This document shows positions 42,981-51,702 of a DNA stretch of 64,000 nt, piece after piece. The stretch is from assembly GCF_002954775.1 (NCBI RefSeq), contig NZ_PJME01000010.1:62001-126000 (forward strand), given 5' to 3'. The notes beneath the pieces are model-generated. The model was not told the DNA's origin, made no database searches, and worked only from the letters and a program-made list of their open reading frames with translations. Numbering within the stretch: position 1 is the stretch's first letter; every line of letters begins with the position of its first letter. Origin of the DNA: Streptomyces geranii. Its GTDB lineage: Bacteria > Actinomycetota > Actinomycetes > Streptomycetales > Streptomycetaceae. The position numbers were made by a program, and so were the translations under genes.

Positions 42981-43022
42981 GCACAAAGGGTCACTTCCTG
43001 TTCCAGGGGTGGCCCTTTGTGC
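42981..43022 (+). terminator. Hairpin terminator after rho
   Basis: GCACAAAGGG (42981-42990) pairs with CCCTTTGTGC (43013-43022), followed by CGTTTGG, 50 bp after the rho stop. Confidence 0.75.
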
Positions 43023-43104
43023 CGTTTGGGACAGGTGTACGATCGCGCTCTTCGGGCCGGTTCTCGTGGTGTGCCCGAACTGACGATCCCTAGGGGGGAC
43101 TTGA

Positions 43105-44916
43105 GTGGGTATATCCCTGTCCGGTGAGCGCCGCCACAGACGTCGTGCGCGGATCGCCGTTCCCTTGGTGGCCGCCGGCCTCGCCGCCGCGGTCACCGGT
43201 GCGCTGATGATGTCGTCCGCGAGCGCTGCCACGGCCCTGCCGCAGCCCACCGCGGACCTGAGCCACAGCGCGGTGGCCGGCTCCGCCGACCTCAAGGAGC
43301 GCTTCGCGGGTGCCGTCGCCGGGGACGACACCCCGGGCGCCACCACGAAGAAGTCCGCGCTCACCGCCGGCACCGTCGCCGGCACCAAGGACGCGAAGAT
43401 CATCGGTGGCGCGACGACCACCATCTCGGCGGCGCCGTACATGGCGCAGCTCTGGTACTACGACGACAAGGGCACCGCCGCGACCGGCGACGACATCGGG
43501 TTCTTCTGCGGCGGCGCCGTCATCGCGCCGACGAAGATCCTCACCGCCGCGCACTGCGTCAAGGGCTACAACTGGCAGGCCAACGGCGGTGTCATCACCG
43601 GCACCGCGTCGCTGCCGGACGCCGACGGCAACACCGACGGGTCCGAGGCCGGTGTCTGGCGCCAGTGGAACAACCCGTCGTACAACTCGACGACGTTCGA
43701 CAACGACATCGCCGTCCTGACCCTCGACCGGCCCGTCAAGGCCGCGCCGATCCGGATGACGACGGCCGGTGACACCGTCTCCTACAAGGCGCTCACCAAC
43801 GCCAAGGTCTACGGCTGGGGCCGCACCAGCTCCACCTCCCAGGACATCTCCCCGACGCTGAAGGCGGCCACGCTGCCGATCCAGTCGGACGCCACCTGCA
43901 AGGGCGCGTACGGCACGGACTTCGTCGCGGGGCACATGGTCTGCGCGGGCACGCCCGCCACCGGCAGCGACACCGGCACCACCACCGCCTGCAACGGCGA
44001 CTCCGGCGGCCCGCTGGTCGTGGCCGGCAAGGTCGTGGGCGTCGTGTCGTGGGGTGTGACGGACTGCGTCGAGAAGGGCGCCTACAGCGTCTTCTCGAAG
44101 GTCACCTCGTACGTCGGCGCCGTGTACCCGCGCGTCGAGGACGCCAACCTCAGCGGCGACCATCTGGCGGACCTGTGGCTGCGCCGCGCGTCCACCAAGG
44201 TCGGCTACGAGAAGGACTCCAAGGGCACGAGCTTCGGCCCGAGCGTGGTCTGGGGCAACTGGGACGGCGTCAACGTCGTCCTGCAGACCGACCTGAACCG
44301 GGACGACTACCAGGACCTGGTGATCCGCGACAGCGCCTCGGGCGCCGTCTACTGGATGCACTACGTGCCCACGACCGACGGCAGTGCGGGCACCTGGGAG
44401 ACCAAGCAGATCTTCGCCAACTGGAAGAGCCGCACCCGGATCATCACCCCGGGCGACGTCACCGGCGACTACAAGCCCGACGTCCTCTCGGTCGACTCCG
44501 CGGGCGTCCTGTGGATCTACCCGGGCAACGGCAACGGCACCTTCGGGGCGCCGTCCAAGGTCTCCAGCGGCTGGAACCAGTACAGCACCATCGTCGGCCA
44601 CGGCGACTTCACCGGCGACGGCAAGGCCGACCTGCTGGCCCGCACCAAGACCGGCGGCGTCGGCTACCTCCTCAAGGGCAACGGCAAGACCGGCTCCCAG
44701 GCCTTCGTGCCCCGGGTCAAGGTCCGCAGCTGGAGCGGCTTCAACACCCTGGTCACCCCCGGTGACGTCACCGGCGACGGAAAGGCCGACTTCCTGGCCC
44801 GTACGCCCGCCGGAGTGATGTACCTCTACCCAGGCACCGGCAAGGGCACGAGCGAGATCTTCGGCACACCGAAGTCCGTAGGTTCCGACTACAAGCAGTG
44901 GGACATCATCACCTAA
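43105..44916 (+). CDS. Secreted trypsin-like serine protease with FG-GAP/VCBS repeat domain
   Basis: 603 residues from GTG 43105. A signal peptide (twin-basic RRHRRRARIAV, hydrophobic AAGLAAAVTGALMM, ASA cleavage near 42) and a propeptide precede the mature start KIIGGATTTIS (about 108). Catalytic triad: His in LTAAHCVKG (about 150), Asp in DNDIAVLTLDR, Ser in CNGDSGGPLVV (about 299); the substrate pocket is set by WGVTDC. From about 350 there are six or so beta-propeller repeats of the FG-GAP type (LNRDDYQDLVIRD, GDVTGDYKPDVLSVD, GDFTGDGKADLLART, GDVTGDGKADFLART) with calcium-binding Asp residues. Extracellular protease; the propeller may bind a polymer or a surface. Confidence 0.95.
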   Translation: MGISLSGERRHRRRARIAVPLVAAGLAAAVTGALMMSSASAATALPQPTADLSHSAVAGSADLKERFAGAVAGDDTPGATTKKSALTAGTVAGTKDAKIIGGATTTISAAPYMAQLWYYDDKGTAATGDDIGFFCGGAVIAPTKILTAAHCVKGYNWQANGGVITGTASLPDADGNTDGSEAGVWRQWNNPSYNSTTFDNDIAVLTLDRPVKAAPIRMTTAGDTVSYKALTNAKVYGWGRTSSTSQDISPTLKAATLPIQSDATCKGAYGTDFVAGHMVCAGTPATGSDTGTTTACNGDSGGPLVVAGKVVGVVSWGVTDCVEKGAYSVFSKVTSYVGAVYPRVEDANLSGDHLADLWLRRASTKVGYEKDSKGTSFGPSVVWGNWDGVNVVLQTDLNRDDYQDLVIRDSASGAVYWMHYVPTTDGSAGTWETKQIFANWKSRTRIITPGDVTGDYKPDVLSVDSAGVLWIYPGNGNGTFGAPSKVSSGWNQYSTIVGHGDFTGDGKADLLARTKTGGVGYLLKGNGKTGSQAFVPRVKVRSWSGFNTLVTPGDVTGDGKADFLARTPAGVMYLYPGTGKGTSEIFGTPKSVGSDYKQWDIIT

Positions 44917-44978
44917 CCCGCAGGTGAGAGGGGTTCTCCGGGATCTTCCGACCGAGAGCCCCACCCGCTCCGTCACAC

Positions 44979-45011
44979 ACTGTGCCCTTCGCACCACGCG
45001 AAGGGCACAGT
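44979..45011. terminator. Strong hairpin terminator
   Basis: ACTGTGCCCTTCGC (44979-44992) and GCGAAGGGCACAGT (44998-45011) form a perfect 14-bp stem with a 5-nt loop after the protease gene. Confidence 0.85.
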
Positions 45012-45127
45012 TCGTTGTGCAACCCTTTTTCCGTAATGACCGTCTGACTGACCGGGTACGACGGAACCAGGACTGGCCCTGAAAGCAGGGGGTAACCGAC
45101 CGGGACGACACCGACCGAGGGAAACAG

Positions 45128-46222
45128 ATGTCCGCCGAGAGCAATCCGCCTGTCCGCGCGAAGGGCAGCCGCCGCAAGCCCCGCGGCAAGCACTCCAGGG
45201 CGTTCCTCGTCACGGCCTGGATCGCCGCGGCCATCGTCGTGCTCGGCGGCACCGGACTCGGATACGTGTACTTCAAGCTCAACGGCAACATCAAGAGCGT
45301 CGACATCAACCAGGTCCTGGGCACCGACCGCCCGACCAACGTCGACAACGGCTCCGAGGACATCCTGGTCCTGGGCTCGGACACCCGCTCCGGCGCCAAC
45401 AAGAAGCTCGGCGGCGGTACGGACGACGGCAGCGCCCGCTCCGACACCGCGATGATCGTCCACGTGTACGAGGGCCACAAGAAGGCCAGTGTCGTCTCCA
45501 TACCCCGCGACACCCTGGTCGACCGGCCCGCCTGCACCGACAGCAAGGGCGTCACGCACGACGCGTCGACGGGCGTGATGTTCAACTCCGCGTACTCCAC
45601 GGGGGGCGCCGCCTGCGCCGTGAAGACCGTCGAGTCGCTCACCGGCATCCGGATGGACCACTACATCGAGGTCGACTTCACCGGCTTCCAGAAGCTCGTG
45701 GACGAGCTGGGCGGCGTGGAGATCACCACGACGAAGAACATCAAGGACTCCGACAGCCACCTGAACCTCAAGGCCGGCACCCACAAGCTGAACGGCAAGC
45801 AGGCCCTGGGCCTGGTCCGCACCCGCCACGGCGTCGGCGACGGCTCCGACCTGGGCCGCATCCAGCTCCAGCAGGCGTTCATCAAGGCCCTGGTCGACCA
45901 GATCAAGGACGTAGGAGTCCTGACGAACCCGAAAAAACTCTTCGACCTGGCGGACACGGCCACTAAGGCGGTCACCACCGACTCCGACCTGGGCTCGGTC
46001 GGCTCCCTGACCTCCTTCGCGACAGGCCTGAAGAACCTCAGCTCCACCCACATGACCATGATCACCATGCCGGTGGAGTACGACCCGGCGAACCCCAACA
46101 GGGTCATAGTCGACGACACCAAGGCCCAACTGGTCTGGAACGCCCTGAAGGCCGACAAGCCCATCCCGGCAGCAGCGACAAAGGGCACGGCGAAGGGCGA
46201 CGCGGCGGGTGTCGTGAGCTGA
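45128..46222 (+). CDS. LytR-CpsA-Psr family cell-wall glycopolymer ligase
   Basis: 364 residues from ATG 45128 (GAGGGAAAC upstream). A basic cytoplasmic head, one membrane segment (FLVTAWIAAAIVVLGGTGLG) and an extracellular LCP domain: ILVLGSDTRSG, RSDTAMIVHVY, VVSIPRDTLVD, YIEVDFTGFQKLVDELGGV and LVRTRHGVGDGSDLGRIQLQ. Conserved Asp/Arg residues for pyrophosphate and metal are present. It moves teichoic-acid-type polymers from undecaprenyl carrier to peptidoglycan. Its stop lies inside a terminator stem. Confidence 0.95.
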   Translation: MSAESNPPVRAKGSRRKPRGKHSRAFLVTAWIAAAIVVLGGTGLGYVYFKLNGNIKSVDINQVLGTDRPTNVDNGSEDILVLGSDTRSGANKKLGGGTDDGSARSDTAMIVHVYEGHKKASVVSIPRDTLVDRPACTDSKGVTHDASTGVMFNSAYSTGGAACAVKTVESLTGIRMDHYIEVDFTGFQKLVDELGGVEITTTKNIKDSDSHLNLKAGTHKLNGKQALGLVRTRHGVGDGSDLGRIQLQQAFIKALVDQIKDVGVLTNPKKLFDLADTATKAVTTDSDLGSVGSLTSFATGLKNLSSTHMTMITMPVEYDPANPNRVIVDDTKAQLVWNALKADKPIPAAATKGTAKGDAAGVVS

Positions 46223-46254
46223 AAAACAGGAGGGCGCAGCCCTCCGTTTTTCAG
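46219..46254 (+). terminator. Terminator overlapping the LCP stop codon
   Basis: CTGAAAAAC plus GGAGGGC pairs with GCCCTCC plus GTTTTTCAG. The A/T-rich outer stem contains the TGA (46220-46222). Confidence 0.7.
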
Positions 46255-46294
46255 GGGCGCGGGGAACTGCGCGACAAGCCACAATGCACCCGCA
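46254..46294 (+). repeat. 41-bp dispersed repeat, copy 1
   Basis: GGGGCGCGGGGAACTGCGCG followed by ACAAGCCACAATGCACCCGC recurs in reverse orientation at 50230-50270 with about three differences. It directly follows a terminator. This short intergenic element is widespread in Streptomyces chromosomes; the function is not established. Confidence 0.8.
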
Positions 46295-46468
46295 CCCGCC
46301 CGCGAACACCACCCCACCACCCCCTCCCGCGCCCCCCGGGAATATCCAACCCCCACCCCCCGTTTTGGGGGATGCGCCCAGTCCTGGCAGACTGGTACGT
46401 CGGCCCCGGTTCACGCCACCGCACCCCGCGGCAGCGACCCGGCGCCCTCCCGAACCTAGGAGAACCCC

Positions 46469-46693
46469 TTGAAGCGCGAAGTCCACCCCGAGTACGTCGA
46501 GACCCAGGTCAGCTGCACCTGCGGCGCGTCGTTCACCACCCGCAGCACGATCACGAGCGGCAACATCCGCGCCGAGGTCTGCTCCGAGTGCCACCCGTTC
46601 TACACGGGCAAGCAGAAGATCCTCGACACCGGTGGCCGCGTGGCCCGCTTCGAGGCCCGCTTCGGCAAGGCCGCTGCCGGCTCCAAGAAGTAG
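46469..46693 (+). CDS. rpmE: Ribosomal protein bL31, zinc-binding form
   Basis: 74 residues from TTG 46469 (AGGAGA upstream). MKREVHPEYVETQVSCTCGA and VCSECHPFYTGKQKI contain the CxC and CxxC that bind zinc, so this is the C+ paralogue made under zinc-replete conditions, not the Zur-regulated C- form. It joins the 50S central protuberance bridge. A typical terminator follows. Confidence 0.97.
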   Translation: MKREVHPEYVETQVSCTCGASFTTRSTITSGNIRAEVCSECHPFYTGKQKILDTGGRVARFEARFGKAAAGSKK

Positions 46694-46704
46694 CGAGGCA
46701 CCAG

Positions 46705-46751
46705 CGCCGGTCCACGGTCGCCCTGCGGGGCGTACCTGGACCGGCGTTTTT
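46705..46751 (+). terminator. Intrinsic terminator with T-tract after rpmE
   Basis: CGCCGGTCCA (46705-46714) pairs with TGGACCGGCG (46737-46746) and is followed by TTTTT, a canonical intrinsic terminator, rare in this GC range. Confidence 0.85.
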
Positions 46752-46796
46752 GGTCGCCCGCCTTCCCCCACGCACCACACGTTTTCAGGAGCCCCC

Positions 46797-47873
46797 ATGT
46801 TCGAGGCCGTCGAGGATCTGCTCACCGAGCACGCCGACCTGGAGAAGCAGCTCGCCGACCCGTCGGTCCACGCCGACCAGGCCAACGCGCGCAAGCTCAA
46901 CAAGCGCTACGCCGAGCTGACCCCGATCGTCGCGACGTACCGCTCCTGGAAGCAGACCGGGGACGACATCGGCACGGCGAAGGAGTTCGCCGTCGACGAC
47001 CCCGACTTCGCCGCCGAGGTCAAGGAACTGGAGAAGCAGCGCGAGGAGCTGACGGAGAAGCTGCGCCTGCTGCTCGTTCCGCGTGACCCCAACGACGACA
47101 AGGACGTCATCCTGGAGGTCAAGGCGGGCGCCGGCGGCGACGAGTCCGCCCTGTTCGCCGGTGACCTCCTGCGGATGTATCTGCGGTACGCCGAGCGCGT
47201 CGGCTGGAAGACCGAGATCATCGACGCCACCGAGTCCGAGCTGGGCGGCTACAAGGACGTCCAGGTCGCTGTGAAGACCAAGGGCGGCAACGGCGCCACC
47301 GAGCCCGGCCAGGGCGTCTGGGCCCGCCTGAAGTACGAGGGCGGCGTGCACCGCGTACAGCGCGTGCCCGCGACCGAGTCGCAGGGCCGGATCCACACCT
47401 CCGCCGCCGGTGTCCTCGTGACCCCGGAAGCGGAGGAGGTCGACGTCGAGATCAACCCGAACGACCTCCGCATCGACGTGTACCGCTCCTCCGGGCCCGG
47501 CGGGCAGTCCGTCAACACCACCGACTCCGCCGTGCGCATCACGCACATTCCCACCGGAGTCGTCGCTTCCTGCCAGAACGAGAAGAGCCAGCTGCAGAAC
47601 AAGGAGCAGGCGATGCGTATCCTGCGCTCCAGGCTCCTCGCGGCAGCCGTGGAGGAGGCGGAGAGGGAGGCCGCCGACGCCCGCCGCAGCCAGGTCCGCA
47701 CCGTCGACCGCTCCGAGAAGATCCGTACGTACAACTTCCCGGAGAACCGACTCTCGGACCACCGTGTCGGCTTCAAGGCCTACAACCTCGACCAGGTCCT
47801 CGACGGCGACCTCGACGCCGTCATCCAGGCCTGTGTCGACGCGGACTCCGCGGCGAAGCTCGCGGCGGCGTAA
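46797..47873 (+). CDS. prfA: Peptide chain release factor 1
   Basis: 358 residues from ATG 46797. The codon-reading PxT motif is in RVPATESQGRIHT, and the peptidyl-hydrolysis GGQ is in SSGPGGQSVNTTDSAVR. An N-terminal coiled region (VKELEKQREELTEKLRLLL) precedes. Terminates at UAA and UAG. The GGQ glutamine is the substrate of the methylase encoded next, in the conserved prfA-prmC pairing. Confidence 0.97.
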   Translation: MFEAVEDLLTEHADLEKQLADPSVHADQANARKLNKRYAELTPIVATYRSWKQTGDDIGTAKEFAVDDPDFAAEVKELEKQREELTEKLRLLLVPRDPNDDKDVILEVKAGAGGDESALFAGDLLRMYLRYAERVGWKTEIIDATESELGGYKDVQVAVKTKGGNGATEPGQGVWARLKYEGGVHRVQRVPATESQGRIHTSAAGVLVTPEAEEVDVEINPNDLRIDVYRSSGPGGQSVNTTDSAVRITHIPTGVVASCQNEKSQLQNKEQAMRILRSRLLAAAVEEAEREAADARRSQVRTVDRSEKIRTYNFPENRLSDHRVGFKAYNLDQVLDGDLDAVIQACVDADSAAKLAAA

Positions 47874-47932
47874 ACCCGTACGAGGACCGTGGACCATAGC
47901 CCCGTACGAGCAACAAGTACCGGAGGACCAGC

Positions 47933-48814
47933 GTGCAGCAGAACATTGGGGGACGGCCCCCGAGCCCCCGCAGCTTGCTGCTCGCCGAGGTGGCCCAGGC
48001 CACCCAGCGGCTGGCCGACGCCGGCGTGCCCTCGCCGCGCAACGACGCGGAGGAACTCGCCGCGTTCGTGCACGGCGTGAAGCGGGGCACGCTGCACACC
48101 GTCAAGGACATCGACTTCGACGCCCGCTACTGGGAGGTCATCGCGCGCCGCGAGGCACGTGAGCCGCTCCAGCACATCACCGGGCGGGCGTTCTTCCGGT
48201 ACCTGGAACTCCAGGTCGGGCCAGGGGTGTTCGTGCCTCGCCCCGAGACCGAGTCGGTCGTCGGCTGGGCGATAGACGCCGTCCGCGCGATGGACGTCGT
48301 CGAGCCGCTGATCGTCGACCTGTGCACCGGCTCGGGCGCCATCGCGCTCGCCCTCGCGCAGGAGGTCCCGCGCTCCCGGGTGCACGCCGTGGAGCTGTCC
48401 GAGGACGCCCTGGCGTGGACCCGCAAGAACATGGAGGGGTCCAGGGTCGACCTGCGGCAGGGCAACGCCCTGGACGCCTTCCCGGACCTCGACGGCCAGG
48501 TCGACCTGGTTATCTCCAACCCGCCGTACATCCCGCTCACCGAGTGGGAGTACGTCGCCCCCGAGGCCCGGGACCACGATCCCGAACTCGCCCTGTTCTC
48601 CGGCGAGGACGGCCTCGACCTCATCCGGGGCCTGGAACGCACCGCCCACCGTCTGCTGCGTCCCGGCGGCGTCGTCGTCGTCGAGCACGCGGACACCCAG
48701 GGCGGCCAGGTGCCGTGGATCTTCACCGAGGAACGGGGCTGGGCCGACGCGGCCGACCACCCGGACCTCAACAACCGCCCGCGCTTCGCGACCGCCCGCA
48801 GGGCCATGCCGTGA
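47933..48814 (+). CDS. prmC: Release factor glutamine methyltransferase
   Basis: 293 residues from GTG 47933 (CGGAGG upstream). The N-terminal helical domain reads LLLAEVAQATQRLADAGVPS. SAM-binding is in VDLCTGSGAIALALAQEVP and the catalytic motif is VISNPPYIPL. It methylates the Gln of the GGQ motif in PrfA and PrfB. Follows prfA by 59 bp. Confidence 0.95.
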   Translation: MQQNIGGRPPSPRSLLLAEVAQATQRLADAGVPSPRNDAEELAAFVHGVKRGTLHTVKDIDFDARYWEVIARREAREPLQHITGRAFFRYLELQVGPGVFVPRPETESVVGWAIDAVRAMDVVEPLIVDLCTGSGAIALALAQEVPRSRVHAVELSEDALAWTRKNMEGSRVDLRQGNALDAFPDLDGQVDLVISNPPYIPLTEWEYVAPEARDHDPELALFSGEDGLDLIRGLERTAHRLLRPGGVVVVEHADTQGGQVPWIFTEERGWADAADHPDLNNRPRFATARRAMP

Positions 48815-48867
48815 ACGTCACCCGCACTTCCTACCCCCAGCAGTACGTGTACGAGGAGGCCCGCTAA

Positions 48868-49515
48868 ATGGCTCGGCGATACGACACCAACGACGCCACC
48901 GACCGCACGACCGGTCTGCGCGAGGCCGCGTCCGCCGTCCGCCGCGGCGAGCTGGTGGTCCTCCCGACCGACACGGTCTACGGCATCGGCGCCGACGCGT
49001 TCTCCTCCGAGGCCGTCACCGACCTGCTGGAGGCGAAGGGCCGCGGCCGTGGCATGCCCACGCCCGTCCTGATCGGCTCCCCGAACACCCTGCACGGGCT
49101 CGTCACGGACTTCTCCGAGATGGCCTGGGAACTCGTCGACGCCTTCTGGCCGGGCGCCCTCACGCTCGTCGCCAAGCACCAGCCGTCCCTCCAGTGGGAC
49201 CTGGGGGACACCCGTGGCACGGTCGCCGTACGCATGCCCCTGCACCCCGTCGCCATCGAACTGCTGACCGAGGTCGGCCCCATGGCGGTCTCCTCCGCCA
49301 ACCTGACCGGCCACCCGTCGCCGGAGGACTGTGACGCCGCGCAGGAGATGCTCGGCGACTCCGTCTCCGTCTACCTGGACGGCGGCCCCACGCCCGGAAT
49401 CGTCCCGTCGTCGATCGTCGACGTCACGGGCAAGGTGCCGGTCCTGCTGCGCGCGGGCGCGCTGTCGGCGGACGAGCTGCGCAAGGTGGTCCCCGACCTC
49501 GAGGTGGCGAATTGA
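48868..49515 (+). CDS. L-threonylcarbamoyladenylate synthase (TsaC/Sua5 family)
   Basis: 215 residues from ATG 48868 (GGAGG upstream). YrdC fold: GELVVLPTDTVYGIGADAFS, KGRGRGMPTPVLIG, PGALTLVAKHQ and MAVSSANLTGHPSPED. It makes threonylcarbamoyl-AMP from Thr, bicarbonate and ATP for the t6A37 modification of ANN-decoding tRNAs. The stop overlaps the next start (TTGA). Confidence 0.95.
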   Translation: MARRYDTNDATDRTTGLREAASAVRRGELVVLPTDTVYGIGADAFSSEAVTDLLEAKGRGRGMPTPVLIGSPNTLHGLVTDFSEMAWELVDAFWPGALTLVAKHQPSLQWDLGDTRGTVAVRMPLHPVAIELLTEVGPMAVSSANLTGHPSPEDCDAAQEMLGDSVSVYLDGGPTPGIVPSSIVDVTGKVPVLLRAGALSADELRKVVPDLEVAN

Positions 49516-50192
49516 CAGCCCCTGACGCGGGGCGTGGCATAGGCACGCGTCAGGGGGTCACGGGGGCTCACTACTGGGACGGGGCCTCGCGGGACGCCTT
49601 CCGCATCCTCCATGTCAGCACCGGCAACGTATGCCGCTCACCGATCACCGAGCGGCTGACCAGGCATGCCCTGGCGGACCGCCTCGGCGACCCGCTGTGG
49701 GGCGGCCTGATCGTGGAGAGCGCCGGTACGTGGGGTCACGAGGGGGCGCCCATGGAGGCCAACGCGGAGGCGGTCCTCGCGGAGTTCGGCGCGGACGCCT
49801 CCGGCTTCACCGGGCGCGAGCTGCTCGACGAGCACGTGATCAGGGCCGACCTGGTGCTGACGGCGACCCGGGACCACCGCCAGCAGGTCATCTCGATGGG
49901 CCACTCGGCGGGCCTGCGCACGTTCACCCTCAAGGAGTTCACCCGCCTGGTGAAGGCGATCGACCCGGCGACCCTGCCGCCCCTGGACGACGGCATGATC
50001 GAACGCGCCCGTGCCCTGGTCCGCGCGGCGGCGGCTCTACGCGGGTGGCTCCTGGCGCCCACGGCGGAGGCGGACGAGGTGTACGACCCGTACGGGGCCC
50101 CTCTGACCTTCTTCCGGTCGATCGGGGACGAGATACAGCAGGCGCTGGATCCGGTGGTGACTGCGCTGACCGGGGTTCCTGCCAAGGCCTGA
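49512..50192 (+). CDS. LMW protein-tyrosine-phosphatase-like protein lacking the catalytic Cys
   Basis: 226 residues from TTG 49512, overlapping tsaC by 4 nt. The active-site loop of this family is normally CxGNxCRSP. Here it reads HVSTGNVCRSPITERL, so the nucleophilic Cys is Ser36 (codon AGC) while the second Cys41 and Arg42 remain. The general-acid segment survives as VYDPYGAP. It can probably still bind phosphate or phosphotyrosine but not form the cysteinyl-phosphate. Either a pseudophosphatase or an enzyme with another chemistry. The conserved place between tsaC and glyA argues that it is not a decaying gene. Confidence 0.85.
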   Translation: MTAPDAGRGIGTRQGVTGAHYWDGASRDAFRILHVSTGNVCRSPITERLTRHALADRLGDPLWGGLIVESAGTWGHEGAPMEANAEAVLAEFGADASGFTGRELLDEHVIRADLVLTATRDHRQQVISMGHSAGLRTFTLKEFTRLVKAIDPATLPPLDDGMIERARALVRAAAALRGWLLAPTAEADEVYDPYGAPLTFFRSIGDEIQQALDPVVTALTGVPAKA

Positions 50193-50229
50193 GCGCCTAT
50201 CGGGGTGCCTCGGGGGCTTGGTCTGTGGC

Positions 50230-50270
50230 TGCGGGTCCGTTGTGGCTTGTCGCGCAGTTCCTCGCGCCCC
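50230..50270 (-). repeat. 41-bp dispersed repeat, copy 2 (inverted)
   Basis: Reverse complement of the 46254-46294 element (reads GGGGCGCGAGGAACTGCGCG on the minus strand), adjacent to a CGCCCCTTCGGGGCG hairpin upstream of glyA. Confidence 0.8.
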
Positions 50271-50328
50271 TTCGGGGCGCTGGGGCCTACTCTGGACTAC
50301 ACGTCACCGTCGACGTCCGGAGCCCACC

Positions 50329-51576
50329 ATGTCGGTCACGCATGCCATTGAGAGCGATGTTGACGTACTGCGGCGGCAGGACCCCGAGCTGGCCGAAGTG
50401 CTGCTCGGTGAGGCCCGGCGGCAGGCGACGACCCTGCAGCTGATCGCCGCCGAGAACTTCACCTCTCCCGCCGTGCTGGCCGCCCTCGGCTCGGCGCTCG
50501 CCAACAAGTACGCCGAGGGGTATCCCGGGGCCCGGCACCACGGTGGGTGCGAGATCGTCGACGTCGCCGAGCGGGTCGCGGTGGAACGGGCCAGGGCGCT
50601 GTTCGGGGCCGAACACGCCAACGTCCAGTCCCACTCCGGGTCTTCGGCCGTTCTGGCCGCCTACGCCGCCCTCCTGCGCCCCGGTGACACCGTTCTGGCT
50701 CTCGGGCTGCCCCACGGCGGCCATCTCACCCACGGGTCGCCCGCCAACTTCTCCGGGCGCTGGTTCGAGTTCGTTCCGTACGGAGTGGACGCCGAGAGCG
50801 GGCTCATCGACTACGAGCAGGTGCGGACGCTTGCCCGTACGCATCGGCCCAAGGCCGTCGTCTGCGGCTCCATCGCCTACCCCCGGCACATCGACTACGC
50901 CCTCTTCCGCGAGATCGCCGACGAGGTGGGCGCCTACCTCATCGCCGACGCCGCCCATCCCATCGGGCTCGTCGCCGGGGGAGCGGCGCCCAGTCCGGTG
51001 CCGTACGCCGATGTCGTCTGCGCGACCACCCACAAGGTGCTGCGCGGGCCGCGCGGCGGGATGCTGCTGTGCGGTGCCGAGCTGGCGGAACGGGTCGACC
51101 GGGCGGTTTTCCCGTTCACCCAGGGCGGTGCGCAGATGCACACGATCGCCGCCAAGGCCGTCGCCTTCGGCGAGGCGGCGACCCCGGCCTTCACGGCGTA
51201 CGCCCATCAGGTGGTCGCCAACGCGCGCGTGCTCGCGGCGGGCCTGGCCGCCGAGGGGTTCACGGTCACCACCGGGGGGACGGACACGCATCTCATCACC
51301 GTCGATCCGGCGCCGCTCGGCGTCGACGGGCGTACCGCGCGGGGGCTGCTTTCCGCCGCCGGAGTGGTTCTGGACTGCTGTGCGCTGCCGCACGGGGAGG
51401 CGCGTGGGCTGCGGCTCGGGACCGCCGCGCTGACCACCCAGGGGATGGGCGAGGCCGAGATGGCACGGGTCGCCGTACTGCTCGCGGGTGTGCTGCGTGG
51501 GGCCCTGGAGAGTGGTGGGGCGCGTGAAGAGGTGCGGGAGCTGGCCGGTAGATTTCCGCCGTATCCCGGGCGGTGA
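50329..51576 (+). CDS. glyA: Serine hydroxymethyltransferase
   Basis: 415 residues from ATG 50329 (CCGGAG upstream; the frame to 50218 reads through a repeat). A fold-I PLP enzyme: LQLIAAENFTSPAVLAALGS, NKYAEGYPGARHHGG, NVQSHSGSSAVLAAY, ADAAHPIGL, and the Schiff-base Lys in CATTHKVLRGPRGG. It interconverts serine and glycine with tetrahydrofolate. It is more diverged than housekeeping GlyA (HSGS for QPHSGSQAN, ADAAHPIG for ADMAHIAG), so it may be a second paralogue. Confidence 0.9.
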   Translation: MSVTHAIESDVDVLRRQDPELAEVLLGEARRQATTLQLIAAENFTSPAVLAALGSALANKYAEGYPGARHHGGCEIVDVAERVAVERARALFGAEHANVQSHSGSSAVLAAYAALLRPGDTVLALGLPHGGHLTHGSPANFSGRWFEFVPYGVDAESGLIDYEQVRTLARTHRPKAVVCGSIAYPRHIDYALFREIADEVGAYLIADAAHPIGLVAGGAAPSPVPYADVVCATTHKVLRGPRGGMLLCGAELAERVDRAVFPFTQGGAQMHTIAAKAVAFGEAATPAFTAYAHQVVANARVLAAGLAAEGFTVTTGGTDTHLITVDPAPLGVDGRTARGLLSAAGVVLDCCALPHGEARGLRLGTAALTTQGMGEAEMARVAVLLAGVLRGALESGGAREEVRELAGRFPPYPGR

Positions 51577-51702
51577 GGGGTAATCGTCAACCTGTGCACA
51601 GGCACGCGTGCAACCATCGTCGCTACCCGGAAGTCCCCATCCTTAAGCGTCCCTCGCTAGGGTGTGGGGCCTGGATGGCCAGCGAGACCTGTGGGGAAGC
51701 CC

